Origin: Sphagnum compactum
Lineage: Eukaryota > Bryophyta > Sphagnopsida > Sphagnales
Direction: 5' to 3'
DNA: 64,000 nt
Assembly (NCBI GenBank): GCA_965153455.1
Contig: OZ234493.1
Span: 21,938,213 to 22,002,212 of the forward strand
Shown: in pieces, positions 11,998 to 23,216 of the stretch
How the letters are laid out: the number at the start of each line of letters is the position of its first letter
Numbering within the stretch: position 1 is the stretch's first letter
Program-made: the position numbers and the translations under genes
Notes under the pieces: generated by a model
Told to the model about the DNA's origin: nothing
What the model saw: the letters and a program-made list of their open reading frames with translations, nothing else
The model's database searches: none

Positions 11998-14900
11998 TCA
12001 TGAAATTGGGGTTTTGGAGATCCCTGGTAATTGAGGGACAGCACTGGCTGTTGTCAATGCAGATTTGTTGGAGTTGGGCTTTTTCCATTTGGAAGCTGCT
12101 TTGCGTGACTCAAACATGCGGCGCTTTATTCGGCTTTTTTGTTTGTCTGAAATGGCTGCCTGTTTGAACCACTCTGCTGCTATTTCCTCATTTCCAAGCG
12201 CTTGTTCCACAAGACCCATCTCCTGCATTGGCCAGCAGAGGAATAACAATGTCAAACATGCAACCATGGGCTAATGCTTGGAGTACAAGGAGATGGAATC
12301 AAGTTCAATTGCATCAACTACTTTGATGCAGGCTTTGACTTACCATGACCATAACCTAAACATATTTCCAGAGTCAAAGCTGTGGACCCTAAGACACTTC
12401 AGGCATGGCAAATACACGTGTCACTCAAGGCAATCACTCCTCGATCTTCTCATAGCCTATCCATTTTTAATCCTTGATCTATAGAATTGGGCTGCCCCAT
12501 GAATAGAAGAAGGGTACCAAGTACATCCATCACCATATACTGACTTCCCATTTATGCAACAAATCACATGGAGGCAATGACTTATCATCCTCAATCCTGG
12601 GATCCTAATGCACCCTCATCCTGAAAAAGTAACACTAATGCACAACTTCAGATTTTTGTTGCATGACTACAGCATCGGAAAGAATAGAGCCCTAATTACT
12701 ATCAAAAGCATATAACTGGCAGACTCAGAAGCACACACCATTAAAGTGGCTGGATTTCGAGACTCTACAGATATGGCAGCCTCTAAGATCGTCTTAGCAG
12801 CCTCAAAATTTCCACCCATCCGCTCCATGTGTGCATAAGCCTTCATGACCAATTCCAACAACCCAAAGAAAGTTTATTCAACCCTGAACTGGTAGCCCAA
12901 TCTAATTTTGGAACACAGGCAAAGAACTCTTGTAGAAGAGTTTGTTGGTACCTGAAGGCAGGGGACACTTTGTGGATTAGCTCCAAGTCCCCTTTCAAAA
13001 AGGATCCGAGCACCTGTAAAATTGCCTGCTTTTTGCTCCATAACAGCCCATGCCTACCATCCAACAGTAAAAGATAAAACATCATCAAACACTCTGATTT
13101 CTGTAAGGGATACCAACAACTCATTCACATTAAGTTCTACAAATAGTTGCCTTCACAAAAGTAGTGTATGACCATGATATTAGTGGGATTAGAGGCAGTA
13201 AAAGGGAAAGAAAAGTGTTAAACCTCACCTGCCAAGAATGCACACTGTTAGAATCCAATTCAACACATTTTTGGTATAATTTTCTGGCATGAGTTCTGGA
13301 TTCCTCTGTGCCAATTAGAGCCTCTTGATGTGCCCATGCCTGCAATATCAAAAGGCACAAAAGTCATTTGCCTGGCCACCTGGTTGATCTGCATAGACTA
13401 GTTCTGAACAATTCATCAGGGTTCTATCCAAATTGGGAATTGGGTCCATGGCAACAAGCCTATAACAACCAGTCTTGGGATTACAATCTACTGGATGCTT
13501 GCAATCAGATTGCACAACTAGCCTACTGCTGACTGAGAAACTTTCAAATGCCAATGTCACTAAAATTTAGTTCATCATAAGGTTAAGAAGACATATACAG
13601 ACCTGCAAAGAGTGTAGATTATTTGGCTCTGCTTGCAGTGCTCGTTGAAACAGTTGTCGCATTCTTGTTGGCTTACTCTGCCTAGCCTCAAACAATGCCC
13701 ATGCCTATTGTACACACAAAATCCATGTGAATCAGCCACAATTTGAATCCCACAAGCACAGAAATTTTGCTCAATCCAACTATCCCATGGGTTTAATTGA
13801 CTTCAACTTGCTCTTCATCAACCTCCAATTTGCAATTTTGGATCAGACAGAAGCTACTTAAGGAGTCCAAACACCGGCAACCCATTTGCCAATATTTTGT
13901 TCTGTTGCATCCCACCTTACCTGCCAACATTTAACATCTTCAGGGGCTGCCTCAACAGCAAGACGAAAGTGGAATCTGGCTGCAGCATAATTGTGTGCAC
14001 GCGCCTCTAGCAATGCTCTTGTTTGATGGACAACAGCATTCCCTGGCTGTACATTGGCAGCTCTCTCCAAAAGCTCACGAGCCTTGCTCCAGTTCCCAAG
14101 CCTTTGCTCAAGCATAGCCCACGCATGAAGACCGTACACCACTGCACCCTTCAACTCCATTTCTCCATTTTCTTGTTCCTGCATGCAAACCACCGATATC
14201 AAACACCAACTGCTTAGGTTGCTGCTCGAAAACAAACTTTTTTTTTTCCAACTCTAACAAGAACTAAGATGTACTGGTCTACAGCATGTTGATTTTGTTT
14301 GACAGAATGCCTATGACAAGTTGGTGATCATGGTTTGTGATTCATAACTATCTCATAAGTGTCTACGAGACCTTGCAGACCATGATAGATATAAGCATGA
14401 TGAAGAACCCACACTAACCAGAACTGCAGGTGCTCCACAATTGGCAAATGCAAATGACACAACAAAAAAGAGGAAATCACCTTCACTGCAGCTTCCACTG
14501 ACTCTGTGAAGAGAGATCGGGCTTTTGCAACATTCCCAGCTTGTGCTTCTAATGAACCTGAAGCTAGCAATGTGTGCACATATGCTAGGTTATGCACTCC
14601 TTGATCCTTGAACAATTGGATTGCTTTTCCGTAATATGATGCAGCTCCAACCAAATCATCTGCAGAATAATATATTTCCAGATCATTGGCAGTACTGATG
14701 GCCTTGCAAAACTGCTCAATCAAAGCAGAGGAAGGTTTGCAGATCTATAACTGGTCAAATCATGTAGAAATAAAAACCATACTAACTTACCTTCTTTTCT
14801 TTTAAGTTGGGCAAAATGCACCATGACACGGGGGTCGTAAGGGTACTCTTTTGAAAGCTGCAACATCAGCGAATCAAAATTAGAAAACTTGGGAACTCTT

Positions 14901-16544
14901 GCAATCTAACCTGTTTCAGCAATTAACACTGAATTGAGTATTGGCTTCCAACATGAAAAACACAATAAAATCAGTCCCACTCCTAAACCCTCAACAATCA
15001 TTGCTTACCATAAGCAAAGAGCTTCGAGCAGCTATCAAGTCACCAGATGCAATTTGCTTCCTGATGTTGGCAAATTCTTCATCAATCACTGGCTTGACAC
15101 CATCAATACAATACACTCCACCTTTCTCATTATCTGAACTCAGGCTAGTAGGAGAACTAAAGAAACCTTCCTCTACAACTTTTACACCAGCTGAGAGTTT
15201 CTCTTGGGTCACTTTTCCTGGACTTGCTGGCTTTTTTAGACTGCGGATGTGGCTCCTGACCCTCCTGTTGCCACCTTCAAAAGTGCTACTGCTGGGAGCA
15301 TTCTTATCATTTTCAAAATCCTTGACCCTCTCCACCTGCAGCTCCTGTTCCATCTTCATCCCCTTATCCACCTCTTCAGCAGCATTCACCTGATCGGGTG
15401 TGTAAGTTACAGGGCCAGAATTCCTTGGGGAGGCTGCAGGGCTGTCCACAAAAATAGTGGCAGAGGAGTTTCTGAGCTCTGCATCTGTGCTTGCCTCTCT
15501 AAAATCCATGAGCAGTTGAATCTCATCATGCTGCAAATCTGTGAACTGCTTGCTGTCTCCTGCAATTTTCCTTTCAAGCTCCAGTATTGCATCAGCATCC
15601 GCCTCACTGCACTCACATGCTATATACCCTCCCTCATCTCCTTGCAGTACATTACTGATTCTTAACCTGGACCTTCCATCTCTGGTCCTCCTGGGGAGAC
15701 CAAGTTGCTCCTCCAAGTCAACAAGTCCATTGTTGGTCACAACTTGTACACACCGCCTTGCTGTTTCTCTTCCTCGTCTCCAATTGTACTCCTTAACCCC
15801 TCTCCTCCCCCGCGATTCTGGTGATGATTCCTCTCCCCCCTCCTCCTCCCCTTTTTCATATCTCTCTTGCTCAACATAATCCTTTGCACGGGCCTGTAAT
15901 GATGGTAACCCTGCACTAGAACCTCTTTGAAACTGTGGCCCCTGTTTCTTTGCACCCTTAGCAGCTAGTAGTCCATCTCCTTTATTACTTCGACCATTCC
16001 AAAATTTGCTACTAGAGTTAGCTGCGACCGAAACAACAGAATGCACAACGATACCAGAAGCTCCAATCTCGCCCCAATTGGAAGAAGAACTTCGTCCAAA
16101 TGATGCACTGCTATTATTTAGTAGCTCCCTGCAACTGTGTAATCCTCTCTCTACTGCTCGCAACTGCATAGAAATCGGTGTCAAGCAACAAAAAGCATCA
16201 TGTCAAATCATCATCATCATCATCATCACAGGCTTACCAAACAGCTACACAACATCCAAAAAGCCATCTATATCCATCTCTTGTCATGCAGCAAACCATA
16301 CCTCTAAGATCCACAAAGCCACCCATGTGCATCTCTTTTTTGCAGCAGCAGCAGCAAATCACCACTACTAACCAACAAAGAGTCCATGAAAAATAAGAAG
16401 GAAACAAAGTGACAGTACCTGAGAAGAACATGAAGCTCCGGATATTGCTGTCGAGTTCAAGCTGCCAATACCAGTACTGCCACTACTACTCGCCGCATGA
16501 TGAAGTCCATGAAACCGTCCACTGTTGCAAGCACATACTGCCAT
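11998..16544 (-). CDS. HAT/TPR helical-repeat protein, HCF107/Mbb1-like, probably organellar
   Basis: Ten coding exons: 16544-16419, 16163-15009, 14857-14791, 14659-14481, 14178-13921, 13704-13603, 13339-13229, 13053-12952, 12840-12739, 12222-11998. Phases close exactly to 808 residues. Residues 1-42 are Ser/Ala-rich and low in acidic residues, like a plastid transit peptide. Residues 43-427 (one 1.16-kb exon) are low-complexity and charged. From about 428 onward helical repeats follow the HAT/TPR pattern, with W-A, small and P residues at fixed places (AWALFEARQSKP, AWAHQEAL, AWAVMEQKAGNF, AYAHMERMGGNF). Known: HCF107 and Mbb1 use such repeats to bind and protect plastid psbB/psbH-region transcripts. 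Inferred: similar organellar RNA role. It could instead be another TPR family; the exact orthology is unsettled. ATG 16544 is the first in-frame ATG. Confidence 0.82.
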
Positions 16545-17000
16545 CCTAGGACTAAATCTACTACTACTGCTCTCGCCGCCACAAAAATCACTCCAAACTC
16601 GCAGAAATTTATGCACCAAAAAAAAAAAAACCGAAGAATCTAAGGAGTACCTGGCTGCCTTGTTTTGGAAACCCGAGATCTCTCAAAGGTTCAACCCTAA
16701 TTTCTTCCTATGAACGATACTTGTTCACGGCCTTGAGCAAACTCAAAGCTCTCTCTCAAAGAGATCTCAAAGCTCTCTCTATCTCTCTCTCAAAATTCTC
16801 CTCTCCAATTTTGCCGCAATTGCTGCTCTCTGAAATCCGAAGGAGCTTCCAGAATCGCTTACGAAAACCAAAACAGATCTCGACTTCTTCGCGAATTCGT
16901 CGAATATTTCCGCCAGAATCGGACGAACTGCGCACTGTGTGTGTTTTCTTCTTCGGAGTGGCCTTCTTTTGTTTTCTTTTTGTTTGTTTGTTTTTTTATA
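16545..17000 (-). promoter_or_regulatory. CT-rich leader and promoter of the HAT/TPR gene
   Basis: Upstream of ATG 16544 there is a 13-base A run, then clustered CTCTCT motifs (16750-16805, partly as repeats of CAAAGCTCTCTCT) and a mixed block up to about 16960 before AT-rich DNA resumes. No upstream ATG in frame with the protein is seen. Exact start site unknown. Confidence 0.45.
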
Positions 17001-17721
17001 TTATTATTATTCTTATTATTATTATTTAATTTTTTGCGGGGTTTCCTTGGCAGTGTATTTTTTGGGGACAAATTTTGTCATTTTTAGACCAAAACCAATT
17101 GGGAAATTTTCGTTTTTTAAGTGTAAAATTCGACTGATTTCCTAAAATTTTGGAATTTTTTGGCAAATTTTAAATATCAGAATTTATTTGTTTTTAATTC
17201 TTTTTTGTTTCTTAGTGTGGAAAATGAACAATTGTCAAGGACTGGGTTTTTTTTATTTTTTTATTTTTGGGGTTTTTTAAGAGTGACTCAAAATTAGAGC
17301 ACCACAGGTTGCCACGTCGACCAACGGAGGGGTTTCTGGCCTAAAATGAAGTCGGCCGACGCGGCCACCGCCTCACTACTCGCTTTTTACTTGGGTCTGT
17401 TTTTTTTGTTTTTTCAAATTTTTTAATTAAAAATTTAAGTTTTTGTTTCTTCCTTTCATTTGTTTGGGTCTCTTTCTTGAGAGGATGGCCTGTGGATTGG
17501 ACCAATAAGGAACTGCCAGATGGTGACGTGGGAGGTGTATAGAAGCACGAGTGTCAAAAGCACAACCCAAAGTTCAAACGACCACCCAAACTCTTCAATT
17601 GGCACGACCCAGAGGCCTTCAGAGATTGGCCTGTGGGTTGGGCCAATGACCAGGTGAATAACTACTAGAGACAGGAAAATAGGGGTGGACATTCTTATTG
17701 TCACATAAGGCGTCGGACTTA

Positions 17722-17940
17722 AGGTGCATTCACACTTGGTGTGAATAAGGACTCTAAGTACTAAGTCCCCTAACACCAAGCTAGTCATTTAGGACCTTAA
17801 ACCTATTTATCAGGAAGATTTTAGGTTGATTTAATAATTCATTTAATTTTAAACAATCACCCATTTAATATTGGCTGCCACCTCAGATGCCACCTAGATT
17901 TTCACTTAACACTAACTTAACATTAGGTGTGAATGCACCT
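17722..17940. mobile_element. MITE-like element with 14-bp terminal inverted repeats
   Basis: The ends are inverted copies of AGGTGCATTCACAC, flanked by TTA on the left and CTA on the right, compatible with a slightly decayed 3-bp target duplication. The left end also has an inner copy of the motif in reverse, which can form a hairpin. No open frame is inside, so it is non-autonomous. The superfamily is uncertain; a PIF/Harbinger-type origin is the best guess from the 3-bp flanks. Confidence 0.6.
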
Positions 17941-18944
17941 CTAGGGTTTCAAGATTTCCAACTTGCCATTAGCACCGATGTCACGTGGGTACATTGAATT
18001 CAAAGTATTTAGGAAAAAATTATACTTAACTGTTGTGTAGGGCCCCTTGAGTGGGACCAATTCGAGCACTCCCCCAATATAAGGGCCCCTGGTAAGGGCA
18101 GACGGCACTCACAGCAATGCTCCCCTTTGGTAAAGCAGTGTAGGGCGAGGCAATTTTCCAGTTTTTATTGAGAACCGCCGGGTCCACTTTTGAATGGCAC
18201 TTATAAGACTTCATGTCTTTTTTTTTTTTAAATAATTAATTTTTTTAAAAAAAAAGTCAGCTTTGAGAGAGAATTGGGCAAGGTTGAAAAATTTAGAGAA
18301 AAAAAAGTTTCAGCTGGTTTTCAAAGTGCCAATTTTCACAAATTTTATATTAGCCGGTTTTGAAGGCGGTTCTCAAAAAATGGGTATCAAAAGTTCAATT
18401 ATTTGTACACACAAGGTTTTTTTTATTATTTTTAGAATGTTAGAAATTTAGAATGAATAATATAATTTTTTTTTGTTCTTTGAACATTTTGTGTTCTTGA
18501 TTTCATCCCGTTCAAATATGTCTTCAAATTCCTTTTCTAAACTTAAATTGTTATCAGAAGATGATTTACAAGCAACTCTAGGATTGTTTGGCTAGTTTTT
18601 TCTCACAAAAATCAATCTTTTTAGATTGTTTGATTGTAAATGACATCTCGTTAATGTGTAACTAATGTAGGCAACTAATACAATGTGAAGTGTAAATATT
18701 AAACCCTTCACACAAACAACAAACCTACAACTACCAACATACAAAACATATGCGACAAAAAGAAATCTAAACACATTCATGTTCACAAAACACATACAAA
18801 CATATAAACACAATAAAAATAAACAAAGAAAAAACAAGAAAACTCACCTTGAAAAATTTGAACTTGAAGATTGAGTTTCATGTTTCCTCTCCCTCACTTG
18901 CTCAAAAGCAAAGGTTGGGGGTTGTACCAAATTGAAATAACCAA

Positions 18945-19290
18945 ACCACAACAATGAGGGGGAATAACAACAACGCACATCGATGAAGAGACAAGGAGCA
19001 ACAAGTTAAAAAGGTGCTTAGGGGAATGGTGGTAGTGCACAACAATGAGGAATTGAAAAGTGGTAGCAACACACAATAATGAGAAATAGTAATGTCCAAC
19101 AACAAGGAATTGAAGAACAACAATAGTGCACAACAACAATGAACAATAACTCCCCACAATGAAAAATTGAAGAATGGTAACAACACATGACAATGAGGAG
19201 TAGCAACAAGGAATCAATGGCACCAAAAAAACAACAATGCATAACAACGAAGAGCCGAGGAATAGTAGCAATGTACAACAATGATGAGGC
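18945..19290. repeat. Degenerate minisatellite built on CAACAATGAGGAAT
   Basis: The motif CAACAATGAGGAAT with variants (AGTAGCAACA, GGTAGTGCACAACA) recurs about every 35-45 bp. The minus-strand frames through it read Leu/Phe/Cys-rich peptides that repeat with the DNA, so they are a composition effect and not a gene. Confidence 0.65.
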
Positions 19291-22200
19291 GCAAAATTCA
19301 ATAAAATAAGTAAATAAATAAATAAAAATACTCAAAGCATAATCAAACAATTGAAAATAACAAACAAGCAAAGTAATAAACACAAGAGACAAAAATAATA
19401 GTGACGATTATATTTAAATAGTGAAAAAAAAGAAACTTGAAAAAGAAACATGGAGGAAGAACGAGATGTCACTTTCAATTAAACCCTTTTTTTTAAAAAA
19501 ATCTTACCTAACACCCACTAACCTACGATTGATTAATACCCCAACCTTGTTTATTAATACACTATTGGGGTATCGATTGTTTTTACATGTGAAAAGGTTT
19601 CAAATGGCCAGTTGCAGTTAATCTAATGTAAATTGATGTTTGAAACAAGACATTACCCTTGGTGATACCCAGAACTAATGGGTGGGTTCAAACAAGATAT
19701 CCCCCATTGGTGATATTTATGTTTCTTCCTCTTCTTATTGTTGTTATAGAAGATATGATAGTTCACTCATAATCCATTCATAGTCCACTCGTAATTGATT
19801 TATAATTAATTCAAAGTTTAGTCCTAAATAATTTGGTAATTAACTCTCATTTCATTTATAGTTCTTTTAATTCATTACTAATTCATTCATAAGTAACTCA
19901 TAGTTCATTTTTAATTAACTCACAGTTCACTTATAAAGACTCTTACAAAGGTTTTTTAGTTGGTGGGCATATAAAAACCTCTATAAAAGCTTTTATGAAC
20001 TAGGTCCCCAAAGGGGTATAAATAATGATAAAACCCTCCATTATGTTCAATCTACTCAACATTAATTTGAAGTACAATCTTGTTCCATAATCTTATTATG
20101 TTCCTTTTGTATTTATGTTTTCAAATTTTATCACAATAAATATTTGTTTACATTGCACACTTTATGATCTTGTTTTTAGCCCCTTGTGATTTTGTTTTAA
20201 CTTTTATATTATTATGTGTTTGGATTTAGACTTAAGTTTGTTTTTACATCATTTGTGTTCATAGTTATCATGCTCATGATAAAAACCTTGTTTAGTATTC
20301 CCAAATTTATTGTTTAAAATGTTTTGTTTGGAGTACTATTTGGCCTTGAATGTTGTTCCCTATGTTGTGAATATGTGGAGATTATTTGATAAAGTCACGA
20401 TCCAATAATAAATCCTCCATATTTTACATTTCAATTTTCATTTAATTTATAACTCAACCGTCTTGGGCTTGTTTTGATTCAATAAAAGTGACAACTCTTG
20501 AAACAATTATTCTTCTAATAGATTTATGAAGAAATTTAAATCATTTACTTTCATCATTGTAACGAAGAAAAAAATATTTATTTGTATGTAGGTCTAAAAA
20601 AATTTCTTTGATATTTCATAATGAGATCAAGTGTTTAATTGTTAAACATTTATAAATTTGAAAGATTATATTTATGTCCAATCCATAATTGATAAAGAGT
20701 TTTATTTTATTAAATAACACTTGGTGAACTTTGATTTTGTAAATATGTCGTTGTCATGAGTGCTTCACCCCAGAATATTTTTGGAAGTTTTAAATTGTTG
20801 TCAACAAAGTCAAGATTATTTCCATCAATGTTCAATTCTTTATTTCCACCACCCCATTTTGTTGTAGGATATTAGGAACTATGAATTATTGTTGTATTCC
20901 ACTTTCTTGGCAAAACTATCTGAATTCACTTAACTTTGTATTCACCTCCATTTTCAACTATTAACACTTTGATTTTATCATTAATGTGATTTTCAACTAT
21001 TTGTTTGAATTGTTTGCATTTGGCAAAAGCCTAAGACTTATGGCATAAAAAATACATTATTGTGTATCTTGTGTATAATCACCAACAAATGTAATTAAAT
21101 AAGTGTAATTATAATGCATTGATATTTGTATGGGACCACATATATTAAAATGCATAAAACTTAAAATATGAAAGGCTCTTGTCCCACTTCTTTTGAAAAA
21201 AATTCACAATGTTGTTTTCTTTTTTAAACATGTAGTGCACACTTGAATTTTTTGGATCAAAATTTTCAATTCCAATAACCATAGAGTTTGTCAACAATTG
21301 ATGTTTCCATCCATGATTAATGTGCCCTAGACACTTGTGCCATAATTGTGTCTTATTCAATTGAATTGTTGTTGGTATGGCAATAACAATAACATGAGTT
21401 TGTGATGTGGTGCCAAGTTTATGATGTTCATTTCAAGCATGCAATTTGCTATTATAACACCATTTTGGTGATTTTAAAATACACCTTCCATACTTAATTA
21501 TCATCTCACCAACTCTAGCTTCATCCAATTTCTTTAAAAAAAAGAAATTTTTCATGAGATTTAGAACATGGAGTACATTTGGTATGATCTCCTTTCAACC
21601 GCTTGATAAAAAATGGATAAATCTCCTTGTCCTTTAATGTGATGTGAAATATCATTGCCCAAATAAACAACTTGATTTGTTTGCCAAGGTTTATATGAAA
21701 AAAAAGAAGTGATTTCATGTACCATATGTTGTGTTGTTCCTATGTCAATGTACCAAGTGGGATCTTTTCCCTTGGTAATTAATGTTGTTGCAACAAAAAA
21801 TGTATTGTCTTCAACAATTATATTTCCTTCTCTTATATTTTGGTTTTCATCAACAATCCTTTTTCAAAAGTCTGTAATGAGATGGCTTGGTTTCTTGCAA
21901 TAGAAACATGTTACCTTTCTTTTATTAAGAAAATAAGGTTATTAGAGAACGCATTCAAGTTTCCTCCATTTTTTTGTAAGGTCTTATGATGTACATTTTT
22001 CTTTTGGAAATGACAGAATACTTTTTGCTATGAAAAGAACCTTTGAATTGTCATTTCCAAATCCAAGATCCTTCATCAAGGTTTCTTCTTGAATTAGGTC
22101 TATAATTAAAGTTTATTGAGTCAATTTCGTTTGCCTTCTCAAGGTTGATAAAGAATCTGCATAATTATTTGTTTTGCTATGCATTAATGATAAAATTATG

Positions 22201-22501
22201 TGATCTTCATCATCTAGGCTTCCAATTGAAGCCAATTGTTCAAGTATCATTTGAAACTAATTAATATGATTTGTTACACCATTTGACCTTCTCATCTTTA
22301 GGCTTCTTAATTTATGTTTCAAATGCATTCTAGTGACAACATCTTTTGTTTCATACAACTTCATTTCATTCCTCCCATGCTTCATGACAGTTTTGACATG
22401 ATTGAATATGAAACACCATTGTATTATCAAGGTAGTTAATGATGACAAATAATGCCAATGCATTTCTATCTTCCCACTCAACAAAGCTCCCCTTTCCAAT
22501 A

Positions 22502-22942
22502 CAATAAATTCTCTCTAAACTAATACTGTGTAAACTAATATTCTCTCTAAACTAATATGCGGGCACAGGCCTGTGGCGGGCCTCATACTTAATCTAATAA
22601 TTCTCCATAAACTAATATTCAATATTTTTTTCCGGTCCCATAACATTTTATAAACTAATACGTCATACATATGGCACCAAAAAAGCGATGAAATCAGAGG
22701 AAACACCTTCGAAAGTATGATCTTCTACATGCTTCTTTGATCCTCCACGAAGCTCCACAAGGTTTCGTTACCTTCCCCAATGATCCATGACCTTCTACTA
22801 ATCTTCATGACTTTCCATGCTCCTCTGGCAGGTTCCGGAATGATTTTTGTTACCCCCCATATAATTTGTGTAAACTAATATCCTCCATAAACTAATATCT
22901 TCCGGCCGGTCCCAAGGATATTAGTTTAGAAAGAGTTTACTG
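22502..22942. mobile_element. Pogo/Tc1-mariner-like MITE, 441 bp, with TA duplication
   Basis: The element is bounded by TA on both sides (22500-22501 and 22943-22944). Its ends are inverted copies: CAATAAATTCTCTCTAAACT on the left and, on the other strand, CAGTAAACTCTTTCTAAACT on the right. The word TAAACTAATA recurs several times near each end, the subterminal pattern of plant pogo-like elements whose ends start CAGTA. There is no coding capacity. It sits inside the gag relic: copia reading frame resumes on both sides, so it landed after the copia copy. Confidence 0.85.
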
Positions 22943-23204
22943 TAAAAGGTAATGGTTGGATACTTGTTATGGTGGATGCTACAAGTTTTTTTTTTAAGCC
23001 ATCCACAAGTCATAAATGTTTTTGCCTGCATAATAAATGATAATTGATGGTTGCATACATTGAAATATAAATCATCAAATTTGGGGATGTCATTATTGTT
23101 TGTTATTTTATGATGTGACATGATTGATGATTTTATTATATTGATAAAGATTTAAATATATGACATGTTCATTATCAAGTTATATAAAATCTTATGAATA
23201 ATTA

Positions 23205-23216
23205 GCTTTGATACCA
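23205..23216 (-). other. Copia primer-binding site
   Basis: The minus strand reads TGGTATCAAAGC just upstream of the gag remnant. Copia elements typically use the 3' end of initiator tRNA-Met, whose complement starts TGGTATCAGAGC, so one mismatch separates this copy from the canonical site. It marks the 5' internal border of the relic; the 5' LTR should lie at higher coordinates. Confidence 0.7.

Larger units (their letters stand above)
17001..20415. other. Spacer with small repeat elements, no gene recognised
   Basis: A G+C-richer patch at about 17300-17400 and a unique-looking stretch at 17450-17700 carry no recognisable coding signature. The rest is AT-rich. A MITE-like element and a degenerate minisatellite inside it are listed separately. 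Around 19750-19930 the DNA is built from variants of TTCATTCATAATT-like words. Confidence 0.6.
20420..23216 (-). mobile_element. Degenerate, truncated Ty1/copia retrotransposon
   Basis: Reading the minus strand across many stops and frameshifts gives the Pol order typical of copia. The Gag/UBN2 part runs 23120-22150, including KDVV-R-LK-KL and SIGSLDDEDHIILSLMHS. A zinc knuckle (CFYCKKPSHLITDF) has lost its last Cys. The aspartic protease appears as TWYIDIGTTQHM, where the consensus is DSG. The GAG-pre-integrase motif LWHKCLGHINH lies near 21330. Integrase-like pieces (FCQESGIQQ, QQNGVVEIKN) lie near 20900, and the segment ends near 20430 with SRVVTF. No reverse transcriptase or RNase H is recognisable and no LTR pair is found, so the copy is 3'-truncated and dead. 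A pogo-like MITE interrupts gag. Confidence 0.88.

Noticed and set aside
18894-19392. Several Leu/Cys/Phe-rich minus-strand frames of 90-135 codons that look membrane-like
   Set aside because: They are the translation of a degenerate CAACAATGAGG minisatellite.
19620-20415. Possible 3' LTR of the copia relic
   Set aside because: No matching sequence was found beyond the primer-binding site at 23217-24000, so an LTR cannot be claimed.
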